A stretch of DNA of 64,000 nt from Lachnotalea sp. AF33-28 (GCF_003477885.1 NZ_QUEE01000001.1:62001-126000), one strand, 5' to 3'. Counted from the first letter of the stretch, positions 52,041-62,476 are shown. Numbers and translations are program-made. Notes: generated by a model from the sequence alone, not told the origin.

Positions 52041-52188
52041 TATTAGCAGAAATAAATCTGCGTGTCAACTGTTTTTTATTGCCAGCGACGTAAATGCCAT
52101 CGACGTAGAAACGTGTCCGTTTGCAGATGCTACAGACTTCCTGCACACAGCAGAGCACAGCGGTTGATCCCGGCTATGCCGGGAGCTT
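52041..52188. other. intergenic tail between two minus-strand operons
   Basis: No gene. A small hairpin, CCCGGC-tat-GCCGGG (52168-52182), follows the stop of the YesN gene on the minus strand. It has no T-run on that side, so it is at best a weak terminator. Confidence 0.4.
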
Positions 52189-53808
52189 TTAAGAATCCCG
52201 CATATGACCCTGCCGAAACTCACCAGGAGTAAGACCTGTCATGGACTTAAACAGCGTAGTAAAATACTGTACACTCTGATATCCCAGTTCATCACAGATT
52301 TCATAGATTTTCTTATCCGTACTCCATAACAGATGCTTCGCCTTTTCTATCTTCGCGCTTTTACAGTAGTCCACAAAAGACATACCTACTTCATCTTTAA
52401 ATAATCTGCTGAAATAGGATGGGCTTAAGCCAACTGCATCCGCGGTGTCTGTCAGAGTTATATTAACAATATGGGAATTGATGTATGCTTTGGATTGTTC
52501 GGCAATCCGGCTGTATATCTCTCCGCTCCTAGCCTCCATAAGCGCTGCCGCCTCCCGGTGTATCCTGTAAAATGCCTCATGCAGTGATGCAAGATCCTCA
52601 TTTCTCCCCAGAGCTCTATAAAATTTTCTGCATGCATCCATCAGACTTTCCACTTTAATGTTATATTCCTGCATAACATGAAGTACAATCGAGAGCAGCT
52701 GATGATATACCATACTTGCATAAGTGTCTGCCGGATCATTCAACTCTGTGAGTTCTTGCAGGGTCTCTCCAACCAGCAGATCGGCTTCATTCACTGCTCC
52801 AAATAGAAGTTTCTCTTCATACCGGGCAAGAAATCCGGTAATGTCATCCAATAAACCTTCTCTGCCGGTTTCCCTTACAGGTTTTCCGGGAACCTCTCTT
52901 CCCAATTTAAATCCAACGTTTTTTTTCAATTGAGATTCTGCCTGCTTCAAAGAAACAGGAAGTTCACCGGGGGTATCCACAGGCTCACCAATACCGTAGT
53001 GCAGTACCGTTTTTTGTTTCTGCCGCACCATATCACGTAAAAAATGGCATATCGTCTGCAAACTGGGACTAATTTTTTCTTTTTCAAGTCCGGTCGAATA
53101 CAATACCTGTATTTTCCCTATCCGCATATCGCTTGGCAGCATATCATAATCCTGTTTAACCAGATCTGAGAGCATCTCCAACGTTTGTTCTTTCACTGCA
53201 AAATCAAACAGCAGCGGATCACTCTCCTGACTGTCTATGAGACTTTCTATTATAAATGCGCCAAATTTTCGGTTTTTGATACGAAATCCGGTTTTCATCA
53301 TTGCTTTCTCCAGCAGATGCTCTGAAACTGAAATCCCGTTCATCCACATTCTAATAATATATTCAGAAACAAAACCTCGGTTTTTCCGATAAGCCTTCTC
53401 CAGATATTCCTGATATTCCCTCTTTTCCCTTTTCTCATTCAGGCGTTCTGTACTCATACAAATTTCACGTATCAAATCCTTTGGCTTAACCGGCTTGACA
53501 AGATATGAAGCAACATTCAGACTGATAGCCCTTTTTGCATAAGAAAATTCCTCAAAAGCACTGATCAGCAGAATTTCCGAATCCGGCAATTCTGTGCGTA
53601 CTTTTTCAATAAATTCCAGGCCGTCCATTCCGGGCATTCTGATATCCGTTAAAATTATCTCAGGCCGTTCCTGACCACATATGTCCATCGCTTCTAAGGC
53701 ATTGTACGCAGCAAAAACTTCTTCAATATCATATTGCCGCCAGTTAATTCCATGAGTAATTCCTTCTACCATATTAGGTTCATCGTCTACCACAAGCATT
53801 TTATACAT
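52189..53808 (-). CDS. AraC-family response regulator (YesN type)
   Basis: The 539-residue regulator has a receiver domain (MLVVDDEPN; Asp55 in ILTDIRMPGMDG), a long linker, and two C-terminal AraC helix-turn-helix motifs (TDTADAVGLSPSYFSRLFKD and KIYEICDELGYQSVQYFTTL). It is the partner of the YesM kinase encoded 27 bases upstream. The set resembles the YesM/YesN pair that controls rhamnogalacturonan genes in B. subtilis. ATG 53808 follows GGGGGAGA; the earlier in-frame ATG is less well placed. Confidence 0.92.
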   Translation of the reverse strand: MYKMLVVDDEPNMVEGITHGINWRQYDIEEVFAAYNALEAMDICGQERPEIILTDIRMPGMDGLEFIEKVRTELPDSEILLISAFEEFSYAKRAISLNVASYLVKPVKPKDLIREICMSTERLNEKREKREYQEYLEKAYRKNRGFVSEYIIRMWMNGISVSEHLLEKAMMKTGFRIKNRKFGAFIIESLIDSQESDPLLFDFAVKEQTLEMLSDLVKQDYDMLPSDMRIGKIQVLYSTGLEKEKISPSLQTICHFLRDMVRQKQKTVLHYGIGEPVDTPGELPVSLKQAESQLKKNVGFKLGREVPGKPVRETGREGLLDDITGFLARYEEKLLFGAVNEADLLVGETLQELTELNDPADTYASMVYHQLLSIVLHVMQEYNIKVESLMDACRKFYRALGRNEDLASLHEAFYRIHREAAALMEARSGEIYSRIAEQSKAYINSHIVNITLTDTADAVGLSPSYFSRLFKDEVGMSFVDYCKSAKIEKAKHLLWSTDKKIYEICDELGYQSVQYFTTLFKSMTGLTPGEFRQGHMRDS

Positions 53809-53835
53809 TATCTCCCCCAAAATCCACTTATCTTG

Positions 53836-55623
53836 CTAACACCTAATGTTATTCAAATACAGATCCTGGATTGTCGGATACTTTGTAACAAGGATCAGCA
53901 CGGTTGTACCACATCCTTTTTTACTGTATATCGACAGGCCGCAGGATTTTCCATAGCATATTTTAATCCTCTCATTTACATTGGATAAGGCATAATAGCC
54001 CTTTCCATCCGTAGATCCCTTCTCCAACACCTCTTTTATTTCTATCAGACGTTCTTTATCAATTCCAGCTCCATCATCTTTGATCAGAAATACTAGACGG
54101 TCTTCTCTGCAAAAACCTTTGATAAGAATATTGGTATGGCCGCAGACTGGCTCTGTTCCATGAATAATCGCATTTTCCACCACAGGCTGCAGCATATGAT
54201 TCATTAATTCCAGATCAAGTATGGAGTCATCCAGATCAAACTCGCAGTCAAACCGTCCCCGGAACCGGATCTTCTGGATTCTCACATACTGTTTCAGATT
54301 CTCCATCACACTTTTTACACTTATCATCATCTTTCCTTCATTTAAAGATAGCTTATAATAGCCGGCAACAGCGTCCACAAGATCTTCCAGCTCCTCATAA
54401 CGGCCAAGCTGCAGCATCCAGTTCATGTTATTAAAAATATTATATATGAAATGAGGATTGATTTGCGCATGCAGAAGTTTCAGTTGTGCATCCTTATGCA
54501 GCAGCTCCAGGCGAAAATTTTCATTGAACAGCCGGTTGAGTTCTTCCGCCATATCATTAAACAAACGGAATATATGGCTGAACTCATCTTTTCCCGCTTC
54601 CAGTACTTCCACCTTAAAGTTACCGTGTTTAAGGCGCTCCATCTGATCTGCCAGTTTCTTCAACCGGCCAAACAGTCCGTGCAGCACTATGCTTACTGTA
54701 ATACCTGCCATAGTCAGGTTCAGAAGTGTGAGTATCAGAAGGTAGCGGTCCAGCTGGCTCGCCGGTCTCATCAGTTCCTTTATGGAACAGAAAGAAACCA
54801 GGTTCCATTCCGGATAAGGCAGCCACGAACGGCTGAATATATATTCCTCACGTCCGATCTTCTTATAAAAAAGAGCATCCTCTGGTGAGTAATCGTTTAT
54901 AAATGCCAGGTCTGCCAGCTTCGCCTCCGCATCAGCAGCCACCGCACCCATCAGAATCGCACCACCTTCATCCGTTAAGATATTATTCGGACCATCCATT
55001 CCGGCCAGGATTGCAGAAAATCGAATACAGTTGATATTTACCGCAACAAAACCGATCTTTTTGCCCAGAACCGAAGAATATAGAGGACGCAAAATTGTAA
55101 CCTGATCCTGACTGCGTGTGTTCCAATAGTGTATATGTTCTCTGTAATCAGTCGTTACCCTATTTTTAAAATCCTGTTCCATGAGCGCATTAAACCACCC
55201 AACGGTATCTGGATCCAGTCTGGATGTGGCTCCGTAGTCGCTGGTAAACAACATTTGATGTGGCTCTATATATATATCGATCGCGTCCACCATATCGCTG
55301 GATGCTCCAATGGTTTTAAGCAGTTCATCAAATTTCCGGATCTCCATTCGATCCATCTGTGCATCCTCTGTCTGTGCATATGTCTGAAGGAAAGCATTGG
55401 CTGTAAATATAGAAGCCACATTATCCGCATTTTCAAAGATCAGTTCCACATATTCGCGAATGTGAAATATATTATCTTTCATGTCAGATGATACGATGTC
55501 CCGGATATTCTTCTTATACACCACTGAGAAAATCAAATAAAAACATACAGTGCTCATAAGAAATGCCGCACTTAACAGCAGCATTATTTTCTGTTTACTG
55601 CTCAGAGTTTTTCTGTCACTCAT
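53836..55623 (-). CDS. sensor histidine kinase (YesM type)
   Basis: This 595-residue kinase has membrane helices near 15-37 and 285-305 around a dCACHE-like extracellular sensor, then a HAMP linker, the motif QINPHFIYNIFNN (phosphorylated His near residue 385) and a C-terminal ATPase (PVVENAIIHG; DDGAGID). ATG 55623 has GGGGGGAG upstream. It probably senses the oligosaccharide bound by the adjacent lipoprotein and phosphorylates the YesN-type regulator. Confidence 0.92.
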   Translation of the reverse strand: MSDRKTLSSKQKIMLLLSAAFLMSTVCFYLIFSVVYKKNIRDIVSSDMKDNIFHIREYVELIFENADNVASIFTANAFLQTYAQTEDAQMDRMEIRKFDELLKTIGASSDMVDAIDIYIEPHQMLFTSDYGATSRLDPDTVGWFNALMEQDFKNRVTTDYREHIHYWNTRSQDQVTILRPLYSSVLGKKIGFVAVNINCIRFSAILAGMDGPNNILTDEGGAILMGAVAADAEAKLADLAFINDYSPEDALFYKKIGREEYIFSRSWLPYPEWNLVSFCSIKELMRPASQLDRYLLILTLLNLTMAGITVSIVLHGLFGRLKKLADQMERLKHGNFKVEVLEAGKDEFSHIFRLFNDMAEELNRLFNENFRLELLHKDAQLKLLHAQINPHFIYNIFNNMNWMLQLGRYEELEDLVDAVAGYYKLSLNEGKMMISVKSVMENLKQYVRIQKIRFRGRFDCEFDLDDSILDLELMNHMLQPVVENAIIHGTEPVCGHTNILIKGFCREDRLVFLIKDDGAGIDKERLIEIKEVLEKGSTDGKGYYALSNVNERIKICYGKSCGLSIYSKKGCGTTVLILVTKYPTIQDLYLNNIRC

Positions 55624-55715
55624 AAACTCCCCCCTCGTATGACTTTGTCTCTTAAAACGACAGTAAACCCTGCCGCAGGCATACACCATACGGCAGAGCT
55701 ACTCATACCAGACTA

Positions 55716-57263
55716 TTACTGATTCGCGTTCAGTTCCTCCAGCATCTCGTCACCTCGTATGCTCTTCCAGAACCCTTCATAGCTTTTATAAGCATCCTCC
55801 ATACTCTCATTACCCAGCACTATGGAAACTACCGTTTCATTCATCGTGCTCGTATACGTGGCTACATTTTTATCATACAGATCCGAAACGCCCAGAGTAA
55901 TGTTATACTTAGGTCCGATCGTTCCCGGAGCCTGGCTGATTTTCTGAATATCTAGCTGTTTCGGATAAGCCTCATCCGTAATACCTCCCCATTTAAAATC
56001 CAGCTGATCCACGACCGGAAATGCCAGCGTCAAATTTCCCACATTAATGGAATAGCCACTGTCAGCCGCGGCGGCTGAAGGGGTAATCACCCCATTTTCT
56101 ACCGTATAATGTACGCCTTCCACACCCACTCTCGTCATCAATACCCCTTCATCTGTAAAGAATAGCCATGATAACACTTCCATAGCTTTCTCTTTATGCT
56201 CGCTTTTCGCAGAAATGCACAAACCGTTTTGAAAGGATTCATTGAGATTTCCCTTGTGTCCATTCGGCCCCTCCAGAGTATATATCGGAATAAAATCCGT
56301 ATAGGCATCTACTCCTTCAGATTGTGTCAGATAATACAGGTAATTATAGAAGTAATCACATACTGCCGCCGCTTTTCCCGTAAACACTTTTTCACGCATC
56401 ATAGAATTTTCGTTCGTAATGAACTCCCGATCCAGAATGCCCTGATCGTACAAGTCTTTGATATATAAGATGGCCTCTTTCATTTCCTCTGTTTGAAATC
56501 CATCAATATATTTTCCGTCCTCTCCCTGTACAATGCCCGCATACGCGCCGAAAAAATTATAAAACAGCTGAAAATTGCCAAGAAATTTTGGGAAAGTGAA
56601 CGGAATCATCTCCGACTGATTCACCTTTTTCATCTCTGTCACAAACTCATCTGTCGTCATCTCATCTTGTATATCTAACCCATACCGATCAATGGCATCT
56701 TTACGGACCCAAATAATTTTATTCATGGGTCTGTCATTAGGTACGCCGTACAGTTCACTCCCTACCTGAAAGGCAGAAAGATCAAAGTCCTTAAGCACAT
56801 CAAAATTAGCATCCTTTTCCAGATATTCATTCAGAGGCGCCGCATATCCGCGTATACCGTACAATGGGATATTATCCTGTGCAGACTGTACCACGTAAAT
56901 ATCAGGGATCTCTCCAGATGTCAGCAGCACGTTCAGACGATCCTGATAATCACTGGATGGGGGAGAGATCATTTCAATCTGAGTATTGGTCTTTTCTTCG
57001 ATCACCTTTTTAAAGGCTTCCATCATTTCGGAATCGATGCTCTTGCCCCAACTGGTCTGCGGCATACAGAGAGATATTTTTACAGGCTCCTCATCTCCTG
57101 CCTGGCTATTTTCATCTTGCATCCGCACAGTCTCAGTGTTCCCTGTCATTGCGTCCGTTCCGTCGGCTATTCCTGCCCTGGTATTGTCTTTAACGCACCC
57201 CGCGAACAGAACTGACATGCATAATACAATCGTCAAAAGGAACGCCACCATCTTTCTCTTCAT
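55716..57263 (-). CDS. extracellular sugar-binding lipoprotein (LplA/YtcQ type)
   Basis: This 515-residue protein has a lipoprotein signal ending at Cys23 (VLFAGC). A spacer and a solute-binding fold follow (DRLNVLLTSGEIPDIYVVQS; KIIWVRKDAIDRYGLDI; MEVLSWLFFTDEGVLMTRVG). It should bind rhamnogalacturonan-derived oligosaccharides, judging only from neighbours. ATG 57263 is seven bases from GGAGG; the TTG at 57269 touches it. It is third in an lplB-lplC-lplA-yesM-yesN series on the minus strand. Confidence 0.92.
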   Translation of the reverse strand: MKRKMVAFLLTIVLCMSVLFAGCVKDNTRAGIADGTDAMTGNTETVRMQDENSQAGDEEPVKISLCMPQTSWGKSIDSEMMEAFKKVIEEKTNTQIEMISPPSSDYQDRLNVLLTSGEIPDIYVVQSAQDNIPLYGIRGYAAPLNEYLEKDANFDVLKDFDLSAFQVGSELYGVPNDRPMNKIIWVRKDAIDRYGLDIQDEMTTDEFVTEMKKVNQSEMIPFTFPKFLGNFQLFYNFFGAYAGIVQGEDGKYIDGFQTEEMKEAILYIKDLYDQGILDREFITNENSMMREKVFTGKAAAVCDYFYNYLYYLTQSEGVDAYTDFIPIYTLEGPNGHKGNLNESFQNGLCISAKSEHKEKAMEVLSWLFFTDEGVLMTRVGVEGVHYTVENGVITPSAAAADSGYSINVGNLTLAFPVVDQLDFKWGGITDEAYPKQLDIQKISQAPGTIGPKYNITLGVSDLYDKNVATYTSTMNETVVSIVLGNESMEDAYKSYEGFWKSIRGDEMLEELNANQ

Positions 57264-57276
57264 ATCCAAACCTCCT

Positions 57277-58131
57277 TCATCCTTTCACAGATCCCAGCAT
57301 AATGCCGGATATAAAATACTTTTGTATAAACGGGTACAGAACCAGTACGGGCAGCATTGCCACCACCATTACTGCCATCTTAAAATTATTAACAGCTACC
57401 TGTGTAGTCACTTCGGATTCACCCTGAAATATCAGCTGCCTTAACAGTACCTGTAACGTATATTTCTCCCCCTTATTAATAAACATTACCACCTCGAAGT
57501 ACCGGTTCCAATGGCCAACCGCATAAAACAACGTGACTGCTGCCAGAATTGGGACCGATATTGGCAACACAATCCGGATCAGAGTCTTCAGCTCAGAGCA
57601 TCCGTCCAAACGGGCGGATTCGATCAAGCTTTCCGGAAGTGTTCGGAAATAATTCCGCATTAGAATCAGGTTATAGGTCCCAACAGCCACCGGAAATATT
57701 AATGCTCCATAGCTGTCGATCATTTTCATATCCCTTACCACCATATAAAGCGGAATAATTCCCCCATCCAGAAACATGGTAATCAAAACCGCATTCATTA
57801 AAAAACTACGGAACATCAGCCTTTCCTGGGAAAGGGCATAGGCCATCGTAGTTGTCAATGCCATGGAAAAAGCTGTAGCTGTCACAGTGATTCCCAGCGA
57901 ATTTAAAAATGCCCTCATATATCCATGACTTTTGAACACACGGATATAACTTGAAAAATCTATGGCCTCTGGTATCAGCACGAATCCTTTCTCCGCTGCC
58001 AGCTTATCCGGTGACAGCGATGTAATTACCACCATCCACAACGGTACTGCAATCATTGCACAAACCGTCAGTATAAATATCATATTCACCGCTTTAAAAA
58101 CTTTACGTGACCTGCTCTCTCTTAGTTTCAT
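57277..58131 (-). CDS. sugar ABC transporter permease, LplC type
   Basis: This 284-residue permease has six membrane helices and the EAA-like loop ESARLDGCSELKTLIRIVLP (the usual Glu-Ala-Ala is Glu-Ser-Ala). The ending YFISGIMLGSVKG is typical. It overlaps the upstream LplB gene by four bases (ATGA), and the binding-protein gene starts 13 bases after it. No ATPase gene is present, so a shared ATPase elsewhere is needed. Confidence 0.93.
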   Translation of the reverse strand: MKLRESRSRKVFKAVNMIFILTVCAMIAVPLWMVVITSLSPDKLAAEKGFVLIPEAIDFSSYIRVFKSHGYMRAFLNSLGITVTATAFSMALTTTMAYALSQERLMFRSFLMNAVLITMFLDGGIIPLYMVVRDMKMIDSYGALIFPVAVGTYNLILMRNYFRTLPESLIESARLDGCSELKTLIRIVLPISVPILAAVTLFYAVGHWNRYFEVVMFINKGEKYTLQVLLRQLIFQGESEVTTQVAVNNFKMAVMVVAMLPVLVLYPFIQKYFISGIMLGSVKG

Positions 58132-59018
58132 AAAATGTCTTCCTTCAACACTTTTTTGCTGAAAATATTGCAGGATATAATCAATATCAGGCTCACAGCT
58201 GATGTAAACAGTCCGATTGCTGTCGCATATCCGATATCGCCTCTCTGCATTCCTTCAAAATAGGAATAAGTTTTCAGCACGTCCGCCACATTTTTTACCG
58301 AATCATTCATCATAACAAAAATCTGTTCAAACATCTGCAGTACTCTGGATACTGTTAGAAGAAGCACAGTGGCAACCGTGCTGCGGATACATGGCAGCGT
58401 GATATGCCACATTCTCGCTATATACCCTGCTCCATCTACAGCCGCAGCCTCATAAAGCTGGGTATCCACCGTGGAAATGGCTGCTATGTATATAACCGTA
58501 CCGTATCCAACCTCCTTCCAGACCTGTGATCCCACCAGTACTCCACGGAAATAACGGCTGTCCGCCATAAAATAGACAGGTTCCTTTCCAAATACCTGAA
58601 GAATCTGGTTTACAATTCCATCAGAAGGAGACAGCATCAGCGTGAATATACCGCCTACCACCACCCAGGAAAAAAAATACGGAATGTATACGGTGAACTG
58701 TACAACCTTCTTCATTTTTTTCCCCAGCTCATTCATGGATAGAGCCAGCAATATTGGAAGCGGAAAGTAGATCACTATATTATAAAAACTTAAAATCATG
58801 GTATTCTTAAAAGCCCGAAGGAAGTTGGGCGATAAAACCAGCCTTCTAAAATTATCCAGTCCGGTAAAAGACGGATTGGCGGTGGTACCATAATCAGTAA
58901 AGGCTTTGCTGATATACCAAAGCGGAAAAAACTTAAATACGGCAAACCATACAACCCCCGGTACCACCAGAAGAAAAATATATTTCTGCCTGCAAAACTT
59001 TTTTAGAAATAACTTCAT
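58128..59018 (-). CDS. sugar ABC transporter permease, LplB type
   Basis: This 296-residue permease has six membrane helices and the EAA motif YEAAAVDGAGYIARMWHITL. It is the first gene of the second importer operon. ATG 59018 follows GGGAGG by nine bases; a longer frame from 59081 has no site. It diverges from the YetA-like lyase gene across a 260-base control region with a good minus-strand promoter (59125-59096). Confidence 0.92.
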   Translation of the reverse strand: MKLFLKKFCRQKYIFLLVVPGVVWFAVFKFFPLWYISKAFTDYGTTANPSFTGLDNFRRLVLSPNFLRAFKNTMILSFYNIVIYFPLPILLALSMNELGKKMKKVVQFTVYIPYFFSWVVVGGIFTLMLSPSDGIVNQILQVFGKEPVYFMADSRYFRGVLVGSQVWKEVGYGTVIYIAAISTVDTQLYEAAAVDGAGYIARMWHITLPCIRSTVATVLLLTVSRVLQMFEQIFVMMNDSVKNVADVLKTYSYFEGMQRGDIGYATAIGLFTSAVSLILIISCNIFSKKVLKEDIL

Positions 59019-59095
59019 TAAATGTATCCTCCCGGTCTCGCATTCAGCCATCCCCTGGGAGGACGCCGGCCGGCCGTCCACCCCGAAACACTGTA

Positions 59096-59125
59096 ACTAT
59101 ACCATGCTTCCGATTTCTGAGACAA
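59096..59125 (-). promoter_or_regulatory. promoter of the second sugar importer operon
   Basis: TTGTCT (59125-59120), an 18-base spacer and TATAGT (59101-59096) lie about 80 bases before the LplB start. AT-rich DNA between this and the divergent lyase gene may hold the YesN-type operator. Confidence 0.6.
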
Positions 59126-59232
59126 CATAACATAATTGCCATTTCTTCCGTTTTCTTTACCTGATTAAATCTCCCATATAAAAAAAGAAAAAGAAACCCT
59201 TTTAACTGCTGGTATATTGAGATACATTTCTT

Positions 59233-59238
59233 TATAAT
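59233..59238 (+). promoter_or_regulatory. -10 element of the YetA-like lyase gene
   Basis: A perfect TATAAT stands 41 bases before ATG 59279. No good -35 hexamer is found at the right distance, which suits a promoter that needs an activator such as the AraC-type response regulator. Confidence 0.5.
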
Positions 59239-59278
59239 GGACGTAACAGCTATCAATTATGTCCGAATGGAGGAAATA

Positions 59279-61861
59279 ATGAAAGAGAATGTCAAACTAA
59301 AATGGCTTAATGCGCACGGCCAAATTCTGCCGATCACCTGGGGCGTTCCCTGGAAAAAAGGAATGCTGGAACCGGGGGAACTACCTGCTTTAAAAGATAA
59401 GACGGACCATCTGGTTCCATGCGGGTGCAGAGCCACCGCTTATTGGCCGGACGGTTCTGTCAAATGGACTGCTCACAGCGCACTTCTGGACGGAACGCAG
59501 GAGTATTATCTGGATACATCCTGCTGCTCGCAGCCTTACACAGAATCCGTCAGATTAAAGGAGGAAACCGGCGGCATAATCGCAGACTGCGGTCCTCTTA
59601 TTTTAAAATTTTCTAAAAAAGGGCGGCGGCTCTTTGAACTTGTTTCACTGTACGGTGAAAACAGTCATGCCGCCTGCGGCATCACCGCCCATGCTCTGCG
59701 CACGGAGCGCTCCGGTACAGTAATGCAGACCAGAACTGACCTGTGCAGCGGAGAAATCACCGGCGCTGAGATCGAAACGGATGACGGAATGCACTGTGTG
59801 GTCCGCAGCTGCGGCGAGATACGCTTAAGCGAGGATATTCCGCTTCTTACATTCATCCTTCGGCATTACCTGTATGCAGGCTGTGCGGATATCAGAGTAG
59901 TTTGCTCCATACAGTGGACCTGCCCGGACGTCTCCGTCAAACTTGCCGGATTGAAACTGGATTATGATGTTCCAATAGACGGGGAGCTTTACAATCGTCA
60001 CATCGCATTTGCAGGCGAAGATGGACTGTTTCTGGAGGCAGCACGTCTCCTGCACTGCCAGCATGATCAGGGCGCCAGATTCCAGCGTGAGCAGCATCAG
60101 AACCGCCCGGTAATTCTTACCCCGCATAATGAGAATGAAGAATGGTTCACCGAACATCTCGGTGAGGCCGCCATTTGGAATCATTACCGCTTGAATCAGC
60201 ATTCCGAACGCTCCTATTTCATAGAAAAAGCTACTCATACCGGCTGCTGCCGCATACATGCGCATTCCGGCAGCCGCAGCAGCGGCTTTTTATACCTGTG
60301 CGGAGAAAAATATGGCGTTTCTTTTTCAGTCAGGGACTTCTGGCAAAAATATCCTTCCGCTTTAAGCGTAGACGGTCTTGCAGAAAATACCACAGCAGTC
60401 GGTCTCTGGCTCTGGTCGGATGAAGCGGCTCCCATGGATTTCGCGCCCTACGATGACCGCGGGCATGGGTTGCAATTTGCCTATGAGGGCAGCTCTCTGG
60501 GGAGTGACCCTGCGGGCATCGGCAATACTTCCGAAATATTTATCCGTTTTTACGGACAGCCCGTGACAAAATCAGAGCTCTATGCTCTGTCCCAGGATCT
60601 TCAAAAAGACCTGTATCCCATATGCTCTCCTTCCTATTATCATGACAGTCAGGCTCTCGGCGTTTGGGGACTGCCGGACAATTCCGCCGCTGCCCTTCCG
60701 TTTGAACATCTTGCAGACAGCCTCCTGCAGTTTTATAAGGATGAAATAGAACGCAGAAGCTGGTACGGTTATTGGAATTATGGGGATGTGATGCACTCCT
60801 ATGATGAAGTACGCCACACTTGGCGGTATGATTTCGGCGGATGTGCCTGGCAGAATACGGAGTTTGCTCCCAATCTGTGGCTATGGACACATTTTCTTAG
60901 AAGTGCTGATCCGGTCGCATTTCGGTTAGCCCGCTCCATGACCCGCCATACAAGTGAAGTTGACTGCTACCACAGCGGCCCTTACACCGGTATGGGCTCC
61001 AGGCACAATGTGGTTCACTGGGGATGCAGCTGCAAGGAAGCCCGAATCATGATGGCTTTCCTCCACCGCATCTTTTACTATCTGACGGCTGATGAACGGA
61101 TCGGCGAAATCATGGAAATGACTGTGGATGTAGATTACCGTGTTCTGGAAAAGGATCCGATGAGCATGTACTATCCCGAAGCAAAGCAGCATGACATTCA
61201 TGTCAGAAGCGGTCCTGACTGGACTGCCTTCGCTTCTAATTGGATCACTCATGATGAGCGCACAGGAGAACATAAATATCTGAATAAACTGAAAAAAGGG
61301 ATGGATTCCCTGTCCGCAGATCCTATTGGACTGATGGCGGGCCCAACCTTTCTGTATCATCCCGATGATGGCCATCTGCATCCTATGGGGGACAACAATT
61401 ACCACTACCATATGATCATCGCCCTTGGCGGCGGTGAAGTTCTGTTTGAACTCATGAACCGTTTTCCGGAAGACAAAAAATTCCAGGAAGCCGTGGCCAG
61501 GCTGGGTACAGCTTATCCAATGGCAGAAGACGAGGTGAACAAATTTACATTCGGTCGGGTAACAGATAAACACTGGATGGTGTGGACAGTGCCGGTTCTA
61601 AAGATCATCGCATTTGCCGCGGCATACTATCAGGACAGGGAACTGGCTGATTATGCCTGGAATATGCTGCGCCGGGAAGCAGATACCATCAGCGAAAATG
61701 GAATACTTAAAATTATTCCGGTTCCCGCAACCGAATGGCCGGGAGCTCTGGCAGAATGTATCCCAACTCCTGATGCATCTGTCAGACAGTTTACAAATAA
61801 CGCCGGTCAGCTCGCACTGACCTATTTTCAGATGCTGGAACTGATACCGCCCAGTCATTAA
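59279..61861 (+). CDS. PcRGLX/YetA-like exo-rhamnogalacturonan lyase family protein (PL26-like)
   Basis: This 860-residue protein lacks a signal peptide. The N-terminal part (PITWGVPWKKGMLEPGELPA; RATAYWPDGSVKWTAHSAL) matches the RIFT-barrel opening of the PcRGLX/YetA family. A beta-sandwich and then a long alpha/alpha toroid follow (YGYWNYGDVMHSYD; NTEFAPNLWLWTHFLRSADP; HNVVHWGCSCKEARIMMAF). The fungal founder is an exo-acting lyase on rhamnogalacturonan I. B. subtilis YetA stands in its rhamnogalacturonan locus. Here the context is the same, with cytoplasmic cleavage of imported oligosaccharides. ATG 59279 has GGAGG five bases upstream. Confidence 0.83.
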   Translation: MKENVKLKWLNAHGQILPITWGVPWKKGMLEPGELPALKDKTDHLVPCGCRATAYWPDGSVKWTAHSALLDGTQEYYLDTSCCSQPYTESVRLKEETGGIIADCGPLILKFSKKGRRLFELVSLYGENSHAACGITAHALRTERSGTVMQTRTDLCSGEITGAEIETDDGMHCVVRSCGEIRLSEDIPLLTFILRHYLYAGCADIRVVCSIQWTCPDVSVKLAGLKLDYDVPIDGELYNRHIAFAGEDGLFLEAARLLHCQHDQGARFQREQHQNRPVILTPHNENEEWFTEHLGEAAIWNHYRLNQHSERSYFIEKATHTGCCRIHAHSGSRSSGFLYLCGEKYGVSFSVRDFWQKYPSALSVDGLAENTTAVGLWLWSDEAAPMDFAPYDDRGHGLQFAYEGSSLGSDPAGIGNTSEIFIRFYGQPVTKSELYALSQDLQKDLYPICSPSYYHDSQALGVWGLPDNSAAALPFEHLADSLLQFYKDEIERRSWYGYWNYGDVMHSYDEVRHTWRYDFGGCAWQNTEFAPNLWLWTHFLRSADPVAFRLARSMTRHTSEVDCYHSGPYTGMGSRHNVVHWGCSCKEARIMMAFLHRIFYYLTADERIGEIMEMTVDVDYRVLEKDPMSMYYPEAKQHDIHVRSGPDWTAFASNWITHDERTGEHKYLNKLKKGMDSLSADPIGLMAGPTFLYHPDDGHLHPMGDNNYHYHMIIALGGGEVLFELMNRFPEDKKFQEAVARLGTAYPMAEDEVNKFTFGRVTDKHWMVWTVPVLKIIAFAAAYYQDRELADYAWNMLRREADTISENGILKIIPVPATEWPGALAECIPTPDASVRQFTNNAGQLALTYFQMLELIPPSH

Positions 61862-62014
61862 TGCTGTAGTGATATAATCGCGAATGAACTGCAAAATTCA
61901 TCCGTTTATTCATAATTTACCGCAAAATCATCATACTAACACTGATACGGACGTTACTGTTTAAATGTAAGCAAAACAGTACGCCATAAATCTGAATAAA
62001 CGGAGGGAATCCAA

Positions 62015-62443
62015 ATGACATCCGACGCATGTTTACTGAACGATATTTACCAGAATGCACGCATGGGCATCCAGTCCATTCCTCAGCTGATCGAGATGAC
62101 CGACGACCAGAAGTTCCGGGAAGTCCTGAAAGATCAGATGGCCGAATACCAGACCATCGCATCCACGGCGGAAATCATGCTGGCACAGCGCAAGGAAAAA
62201 CCGGAGGAGATCGGCAGCATGGCAAAAATCTCATCCTATCTGATGACCGAGATGAAAACCATGACCGATAAATCGGTCTCCCATATGGCGGACATGATGA
62301 TCCAGGGCAATACCATGGGCATGACCGCTATCATCCGCAACATGAGAGAACATGAGGACGCGGATATCGGGGCAACATCTCTGGCGGAAAAGCTTTTGGC
62401 TACGGCAGAGCACAATGTAAGTGAAATGAAGAATTTTCTTTAA
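62015..62443 (+). CDS. four-helix-bundle (ferritin-like) hypothetical protein
   Basis: This 142-residue protein is almost wholly helical (NDIYQNARMGIQSIPQLIEM; SYLMTEMKTMTDKSVSHMAD; MGMTAIIRNMREHEDADIGA) and rich in Met and Ala. Its size and helix spacing suggest a ferritin-like or DUF2383-like bundle, but a clear set of metal ligands is not seen. Such genes are common in Lachnospiraceae and unstudied. GGAGGG before the ATG is good. A terminator follows 33 bases after the stop. Confidence 0.75.
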   Translation: MTSDACLLNDIYQNARMGIQSIPQLIEMTDDQKFREVLKDQMAEYQTIASTAEIMLAQRKEKPEEIGSMAKISSYLMTEMKTMTDKSVSHMADMMIQGNTMGMTAIIRNMREHEDADIGATSLAEKLLATAEHNVSEMKNFL

Positions 62444-62476
62444 CTGTTAAAGACGTGCGCCAGGCGCACGCATAAG

